Assembly (NCBI GenBank): GCA_947643615.1
Contig: CANRWO010000032.1
Location: 1 to 39,053, forward strand
DNA from: an uncultured Lachnospiraceae bacterium
Lineage (GTDB): Bacteria; Bacillota; Clostridia; Lachnospirales; Lachnospiraceae
Direction: 5' to 3'
Length of the DNA: 39,053 nucleotides
Shown here: one piece after another, positions 34,875-39,053 of the stretch
How the letters are laid out: each line of letters starts with the position of its first letter
Position numbering within the stretch: position 1 is the first letter of the stretch
Notes under the pieces: generated by a model
Database searches by the model: none
Seen by the model: the letters and a program-made list of their open reading frames with translations, nothing else
What the model was told of the DNA's origin: nothing
Translations under genes and position numbers: made by a program

Positions 34875-35025
34875 GCCGTGCATTCGGTGTTGTGCGGCGG
34901 TGAAATTCGGTCTCACGCAATGGACATCCGCGAACCGTGTCAGGTTGGGAACAAAGCAGCACTAAGCGGAAACGTTCATGTGCCGTGAGGTCACCGGGTG
35001 GAGCCGCACACGCCGGGTGTACGGT
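34875..35025 (+). ncRNA. ffs: Signal recognition particle RNA (small bacterial type)
   Basis: The conserved domain IV lies at about 34939-34960: GTCAGG, a TTG-GGAA-CAA stem with a GGAA tetraloop, and AGCAGC, which bind the Ffh protein. The ends pair over a long stem: CCGTGCATTCGGTG (34876-34889) with CGCCGGGTGTACGG (35011-35024), all Watson-Crick or G-U, then TGTGCGGC with GCCGCACA. The RNA forms one long hairpin of about 150 bases without an Alu domain. It works with Ffh in co-translational targeting of membrane proteins. No T-run follows, so the downstream gene may be read from the same promoter. Confidence 0.9.
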
Positions 35026-35084
35026 ATTATTGTGCAATTGACGGGCTTGCGGAATGTAAAAACGGAATTCCAAGGAGGCTTCTT

Positions 35085-36008
35085 ATGCTCATAAGCACCG
35101 AGCAAGTCAACAAATTAATGTCCGACTGTACCTTGTGCCCCCGGGCCTGCCACGCAAACCGCCTTTTGGGCGAAACAGGTTTCTGCGGCCAGACAGCAGA
35201 GTTAAAAGCCGCCAGGGCGGCGCTGCATTATTGGGAAGAACCCTGCATCTCCGGCGAAACCGGTTCCGGCGCCGTTTTCTTTTCAGGCTGTAACATGCAA
35301 TGCATTTTCTGCCAGAACCACAATATTGCCATAGGAAAAAGCGGCAGGGCAGTATCTCTCCGGCGTCTGTCTGAAATCTTCCTGGAATTACAGGAAAAAG
35401 GCGCCGCCAACATCAATCTTGTCACCGGCACCCATTTTATCCCCCAGATCGCATATGCACTGTCATCGGCCAAAGACCGGGGCCTTACCATACCCGTAGT
35501 CTACAACACCGGCAGCTATGAGAATGTGTCCTCCCTGAGGTTTCTTGACGGGTTGGTGGATATCTACCTGCCGGACTTAAAATATCATTCCCCGGAGCTT
35601 TCGGCGAAGTACTCCCATGCCGCAGATTACTTTCAGGCCGCTTCCGCGGCCATTGCAGAAATGTACCGGCAGACAGGCAATCCCCAAATGGATTCTGAAA
35701 CCGGGTTGATGCGGCAGGGCGTTATTGTGCGGCACATGCTGCTACCGGGGGAGACAAAGGATTCCAAAAAGGTTTTGCGATATCTCCACGAGACATTTGG
35801 GGATGGCATCTATATCAGTATAATGAATCAATATACCCCCCTGTCACATGTGACGCAGCTGCCCTTCCTGAACCGCTCCGTAACGGAAGAAGAATACGCC
35901 CGGGTATTGACTTTTGCGGAACGCATTGGGATACGGCATGGCTTCTATCAGGAAGGGGGCACTGCCAGCGAAAGCTTTATACCGGAATTTGACGGGGAAG
36001 GCCTTTGA
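35085..36008 (+). CDS. PflX-like radical SAM protein
   Basis: A 307-residue radical SAM protein of the group annotated as PflX (pyruvate formate-lyase activating-like). The cluster motif is FFSGCNMQCIFCQN with Cys69, Cys73 and Cys76. Upstream is a second Cys-rich patch, CTLCPRACHANR...GFCG (Cys15, Cys18, Cys22, Cys34) plus Cys54, as usual in this group and possibly binding another metal site. NLVTGTHFIPQI and YNTGSYE, DIYLPDLKYHSPELSAKYS, and MNQYTPL complete the barrel. The target of these proteins is not established. AAGGAGG lies 7 bases before the ATG. It sits 60 bases after the SRP RNA gene, in the place dnaX has in Bacillus, and its stop faces the gene at 36033. Confidence 0.9.
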   Translation: MLISTEQVNKLMSDCTLCPRACHANRLLGETGFCGQTAELKAARAALHYWEEPCISGETGSGAVFFSGCNMQCIFCQNHNIAIGKSGRAVSLRRLSEIFLELQEKGAANINLVTGTHFIPQIAYALSSAKDRGLTIPVVYNTGSYENVSSLRFLDGLVDIYLPDLKYHSPELSAKYSHAADYFQAASAAIAEMYRQTGNPQMDSETGLMRQGVIVRHMLLPGETKDSKKVLRYLHETFGDGIYISIMNQYTPLSHVTQLPFLNRSVTEEEYARVLTFAERIGIRHGFYQEGGTASESFIPEFDGEGL

Positions 36009-36032
36009 TAACCCTTCCGCGGTCACCAAACC

Positions 36033-37340
36033 CTACAGCTGTGTCCTCATCATATAGTATCCGAAATCGCCCGGCTGGGCAGGCTCCGTCCCACACTCAA
36101 AGCTCTCGAAGCCGAACATGATGGCAACCTGTTTCTCCCTCTCATAATAATTTCCGGGAACACCTATGTAATAGGACGCTTCCCCTCTTTTTTCTATCTT
36201 TGCCAATATCAGATGATCATAATTATAATATCCATGCAGCAGGAAACTGTTGTTGGCGGCCCGGTATGCCTCATTGGGCAGCAAAACGAAGTCAGCCGGA
36301 CTTATGGACAGATACACTCTCTCATCCTGAAAAGGATGAATATGGGGATAGATATTCCATATCTGTTGCCATTTATCTTCCATCAGCCTGACCGGCTTTT
36401 TCTCCCGGCCCGGCGCATAGGCGGATGTATTCCTCTGTGCGGATGTATTCCTCTGTGCGGATTTATCACCCCGCCGTTCCGGTCCCCTCCCGGACGCCAT
36501 TTTTTCCGTGCCCGGATTTTCTCCCCCGATCACCGTTATATTTCCGCCGGATGCCTTGGGCTCTGTCTCCCTTTTCGTAATTGCTGCATCTTTTGTCCCT
36601 TTTTCCCACACTTTCCTTGTTTCCCGCACTTTCACCTCTTCCTTTGCCGCCGCTTTGGCCCATACTTCTTTTTGGGTTTCCCCGGATTCCGCCGGCATAC
36701 CACATGCCTCTTTTTCCGCCGGTTTATCCGGCGCTGATTTTCCTGCCGCAGCAACCCTGGCCTCCGCTTCTCCTGCCGGGACCGCTCCCGCATCTCTTTC
36801 TGCCGCTTTGGACAAGATTTTGTCCGTTCTCTCCAGGGATTCCTCCACTGCTTTTATCTCATCCCAGGGAATTACCTGGATCTCCCTGTTTTTCTTCGGC
36901 TTGTGGGGTTCCTCTTCCTCCCTTTGCCCCACTGCACCGGCCGGCGGGGCGCTTCTCTGCTCCGTACCGCTTTCTGCTATATGACTCCCTGTGGCAGATC
37001 CCCTTTTCCCGTCCTGCCATTTACAGCAGATTTCCCTGGCTCCGCCTAATACGATCCGAATACCCTGAAGCTGCGAATAGTCCATAACCGTTTGATACGC
37101 AAACTGCCCCTGGCCTTCTTTCAATGCGATCCGGCCCACGGCATACTCGCCGTCTCCGGCCTGCAGCATAACGTCTCTTTCATAAGTATCCGTAGGATGA
37201 AGGCCTTTGACAGAAACCAAAAAGCTTATCTCCATACCTTTTACTTCTGTCTTGACAAATCCGGCGCCTCCGATACGGTCCCCGCCTTCCATCAAATCAA
37301 GATACTTTATCTTTCGCTCATAATATTTGTTCTCAACCAT
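36033..37340 (-). CDS. Lineage-specific protein with low-complexity centre and conserved C-terminal domain
   Basis: 435 residues, not recognised as any enzyme. Residues 1-110 form a globular region (EISFLVSVKGLHPTDTYERDVML, then GEYAVGRIALKEGQGQF and a VLGG-AREICCKW end). Residues about 115-320 are Ala/Lys/Glu-rich and probably disordered, with a 6-residue repeat QRNTSA. The last 105 residues are conserved-looking (WQQIWNIYPHIHPFQDE, HGYYNYDHLILAK, YYIGVPGNYYEREKQVAIMFGFESFECG); from memory this resembles DUF6128 of Lachnospiraceae, which I could not check. No signal peptide or membrane segment. I start at the ATG at 37340, with GGGGG 7 bases upstream; the frame is open further upstream through a strong inverted repeat, which more likely is leader. 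Confidence 0.8.
   Translation of the reverse strand: MVENKYYERKIKYLDLMEGGDRIGGAGFVKTEVKGMEISFLVSVKGLHPTDTYERDVMLQAGDGEYAVGRIALKEGQGQFAYQTVMDYSQLQGIRIVLGGAREICCKWQDGKRGSATGSHIAESGTEQRSAPPAGAVGQREEEEPHKPKKNREIQVIPWDEIKAVEESLERTDKILSKAAERDAGAVPAGEAEARVAAAGKSAPDKPAEKEACGMPAESGETQKEVWAKAAAKEEVKVRETRKVWEKGTKDAAITKRETEPKASGGNITVIGGENPGTEKMASGRGPERRGDKSAQRNTSAQRNTSAYAPGREKKPVRLMEDKWQQIWNIYPHIHPFQDERVYLSISPADFVLLPNEAYRAANNSFLLHGYYNYDHLILAKIEKRGEASYYIGVPGNYYEREKQVAIMFGFESFECGTEPAQPGDFGYYMMRTQL
36421..36465 (-). repeat. 18-bp in-frame repeat in the lineage-specific gene
   Basis: Two identical 18-base units at 36421-36438 and 36439-36456 and a partial third. Each encodes six residues (QRNTSA), in the low-complexity centre of the protein. 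Confidence 0.85.
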
Positions 37341-37346
37341 ATAAAT

Positions 37347-37400
37347 ACCCCCAAATATGTTTATGACATGCTTTTGCCTACCATAAGTATATTCGGGGGT
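37347..37400 (-). promoter_or_regulatory. Leader hairpin that would sequester the ribosome site
   Basis: Arms 37347-37365 and 37382-37400 pair as a 12-bp stem, a 2x2 internal loop (AC/AC in the RNA), and a 5-bp upper stem with a 16-base loop. The GGGGG ribosome site of the gene starting at 37340 is inside the lower stem, paired with CCCCC. The one non-Watson-Crick pair is G-U on the minus-strand RNA but A-C on the other strand, which favours an RNA structure of this gene's leader. Confidence 0.65.
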
Positions 37401-37470
37401 TTGTCCTCTGATGCAATGAAATAAATATGGATGCCATGGTCCAATAGCTGCACTATATTCAGCAGGCACA

Positions 37471-38553
37471 TTAATTGCAGTCCAGATACTTCATATAATT
37501 TACTACCATTAAAGCAATCTTAAAAGTTAACGCATCATCAAAATTCCTCAAGTCCAAACCGGTGCTCTTCTGAATTTTCTCGATGCGGTAGACCAGTGTA
37601 TTCCTGTGCACGAACAACTGCCTTGAGGTCTCCGACACATTCAAGTTATTCTCAAAAAATTTATTGATTGTGGTAAGTGTCTCCTCATCCAGCTGATTGG
37701 GAATATTTTCTCCGAAAATCTCCTCCACGAAAAGCTTGCACAGATTTACAGGCAGCTGATAAATCAAACGGCCGATTCCCAATATACTGTACGCTACCAC
37801 ATTTCTTTCCGCATAAAAAATTTTGCCTACATCCAGCGCCATTTTAGCTTCTTTATAAGATTTAGACACATCCTTCAGCTCCTGCACTACATTGCCAAAT
37901 GCCACTCGGACATTCAGCATGGCCTCAGAATTCATCATCGCCACAATCGTATCCGCCACCGCCACCATGTTTTCGTGGGTGCTGTTCGGCGTTAAGGACT
38001 TAATCAAAATTACGCTGCTTTCATCTACGGCAGTAATGTAGTCGCCTGACTGGCTGGAAAACATTCCCTTTAGCAGCTCCGTCACTATACCGTCTTTCTC
38101 AAGCCTTGCTTCCACCAGAAATACTACCCTGGGCGCCCTTGCTTCAATATGCAGTTTCTTTGCCCTGTTGTAAATATCCACCAGCAGAAGGTTATCCAAA
38201 ATCAGATTCTGGAAAAAGTTGTTCCTGTCGAATCGTTCCTTGTAAGCAGCGGCCAGGTTTTGTATCTCACAGACTGCGATCCTGCCTATCATGTAAGCAT
38301 CCTCGTCAAGTCCCTTAGACACCAGGACAAACAGAAGCTCGCTCTCATCCCATATTTTCAAAAGGTGATGCGCACCGATCACCTGGCTGTCGGCCGGCGA
38401 ATTGGCAAATCCAATAATCAATTCCTCCGCAATATCCATATCGTCCGCTGTAGAAGCAACAATTGTCCCGGCTAAATCGTACACACATAAATCCACCTTG
38501 GTAATTGCTTTCAATTCATCAATACTGGTCTGGATCGTCTGATTTGAGATCAT
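37471..38553 (-). CDS. CdaR/PucR-family helix-turn-helix regulator
   Basis: A 360-residue transcription factor. Residues 1-130 are a sensory region (DLCVYDLAGTIVASTADD, HHLLKIWDESELLFVLVSKGLDEDAYMIGRIAVCEI) like the amino terminus of CdaR-type proteins. The middle (about 150-270) is the GGDEF-like fold common to the family (VRVAFGNVVQELKDVSKSYKEAKMALDVG). The carboxy-terminal HTH_30 domain contains FFENNLNVSETSRQLFVHRNTLVYRIEKIQKSTGLDLRNFDDAL, about residues 285-345. The ATG at 38553 has AGGAGG 4 bases upstream; an open extension to 38601 runs into the terminator hairpin and is unlikely. It follows the ABC ATPase gene directly, so it probably responds to sugar status and controls that ATPase or its transport partners; the effector is unknown. 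Confidence 0.9.
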   Translation of the reverse strand: MISNQTIQTSIDELKAITKVDLCVYDLAGTIVASTADDMDIAEELIIGFANSPADSQVIGAHHLLKIWDESELLFVLVSKGLDEDAYMIGRIAVCEIQNLAAAYKERFDRNNFFQNLILDNLLLVDIYNRAKKLHIEARAPRVVFLVEARLEKDGIVTELLKGMFSSQSGDYITAVDESSVILIKSLTPNSTHENMVAVADTIVAMMNSEAMLNVRVAFGNVVQELKDVSKSYKEAKMALDVGKIFYAERNVVAYSILGIGRLIYQLPVNLCKLFVEEIFGENIPNQLDEETLTTINKFFENNLNVSETSRQLFVHRNTLVYRIEKIQKSTGLDLRNFDDALTFKIALMVVNYMKYLDCN

Positions 38554-38576
38554 ACTTCCTCCTGAAGATATAGTAC

Positions 38577-38606
38577 AGAAAAGGGGTGCTGTCACCAGCA
38601 CCCCTT
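38577..38606 (-). terminator. Intrinsic terminator of the ABC ATPase gene
   Basis: A perfect 10-bp stem (AAGGGGTGCT 38581-38590, AGCACCCCTT 38597-38606) with a 6-base loop. On the minus strand the second arm runs directly into a T-rich end (CCCCTTTTCT). It begins 12 bases after the ATPase stop. Only about 25 bases then remain before the regulator start codon. Confidence 0.85.
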
Positions 38607-38618
38607 GCTTACTATTTA

Positions 38619-39053
38619 CTAGTTTGTGATAGTCTGCTCGGTTTCCTTATCAAATACATGGATCTTGTCGATGTCAAATGCAAACTTAATGGAATCACCA
38701 GGTCTAGCAGATGTACGAGGATCAACCCTTGCAGTGAGCGGGAACTCATCCAGGTCAAAGTACAGGTTAACCTCAGCGCCAAGCAGTTCGTAAACCTTAA
38801 CGGTAGACTCAAATACGCTTGAAGGCGCACCTTCCAGATGCTTGCCGGAATCATATACGTCCTCAGGACGGATACCAAAGGTAACAACCTTCCCGTCATA
38901 GCCGCCGTCAATCAGCTTCTTGGACTTTGCTGCAGGAAGAGGAATGCTGTATCCTGCGATTTCCAGGTTAGCGGTGCTGCCGTTCACTTTAACCTTTGCA
39001 TCCAGGAAGTTCATCTGAGGAGATCCCATGAATCCTGCTACGAACAGGTTCTG
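38619..39053 (-). CDS. Sugar ABC transporter ATP-binding protein, MsmK/UgpC type (3' end only)
   Basis: The last 144 codons of a gene that runs off the right edge; reading is open to the final base. The visible part starts NLFVAGFMGSPQMNFLDAKV, the junction between the nucleotide-binding domain and the regulatory region in MalK/MsmK/UgpC proteins, followed by the OB-fold TOBE region (TFGIRPEDVYDSG, KVYELLGAEVNLYFDLDEFPLTARVDP, GDSIKFAFDIDKIHVFD). In Firmicutes one MsmK-type ATPase often energises several sugar transporters, so it is a candidate partner of MalF/MalG in this window, which lack an ATPase gene. The Walker motifs are outside the window. Confidence 0.92.
   Translation of the reverse strand, partial: QNLFVAGFMGSPQMNFLDAKVKVNGSTANLEIAGYSIPLPAAKSKKLIDGGYDGKVVTFGIRPEDVYDSGKHLEGAPSSVFESTVKVYELLGAEVNLYFDLDEFPLTARVDPRTSARPGDSIKFAFDIDKIHVFDKETEQTITN

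Overview
The window looks like chromosomal DNA from a member of the Lachnospiraceae (Clostridia, Bacillota), probably a gut species. The grounds are strong purine-rich Shine-Dalgarno sites, roughly half G+C coding sequence with AT-rich intergenic regions, a cytoplasmic starch/glycogen operon of the type common in that family, TTG starts, and a carboxy-terminal domain recalled as Lachnospiraceae-specific (DUF6128). The species cannot be named. No phage, insertion sequence, CRISPR array, tRNA or rRNA gene was seen.

Layout. (1) 1-449: AT-rich leader with a candidate promoter, then a CapA-type lipoprotein (450-1829, +). (2) 1839-8647 (-): a three-gene signalling operon, transcribed as REC-HD-GYP response regulator, hybrid kinase with HPt domain, then a hybrid kinase fused to a DegV-type fatty-acid-binding fold. 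No DNA-binding output is encoded; the visible output is c-di-GMP hydrolysis. (3) 8917-9906 (+): D-lactate dehydrogenase. (4) 10053-23049 (-): a long alpha-glucan operon read from malE through malF, malG, type I pullulanase, malQ, glycogen debranching enzyme, a HAD hydrolase and a GH31 alpha-glucosidase, with rhaM at the end under its own likely promoter. A divergent LacI-family regulator (23521-24555, +) faces it across an intergenic region with well-placed promoters and several AGTTTCG half-sites. (5) 24587-30824 (-): glycogen/maltodextrin phosphorylase, a second malQ, an NrdG-like radical SAM activase with an in-frame minisatellite, and a MATE transporter. (6) 30980-33889 (-): a membrane protein with two periplasmic-type solute-binding domains, a degenerate GGDEF and an apparently intact EAL domain. 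(7) 34298-36008 (+): tadA, the SRP RNA gene and a PflX-like radical SAM protein. (8) 36033-39053 (-): a lineage-specific protein behind a ribosome-site-blocking hairpin, a CdaR/PucR-type regulator, and the 3' end of an MsmK/UgpC-type ABC ATPase.

How it works together. Malto-oligosaccharides, including branched ones, would be bound by MalE and imported by MalF/MalG. This operon has no ATPase gene, so the MsmK-type ATPase at the right edge is the obvious candidate partner. In the cytoplasm pullulanase and the debranching enzyme would remove alpha-1,6 branches, the two MalQ enzymes would rearrange chains, phosphorylase would release glucose-1-phosphate, and GH31 would release glucose. D-LDH is a fermentation outlet. 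Two c-di-GMP degrading proteins flank the sugar genes, one under a DegV-fused kinase system and one with solute-binding sensors. The most unusual feature is the kinase-receiver-DegV fusion at 1839-4535.
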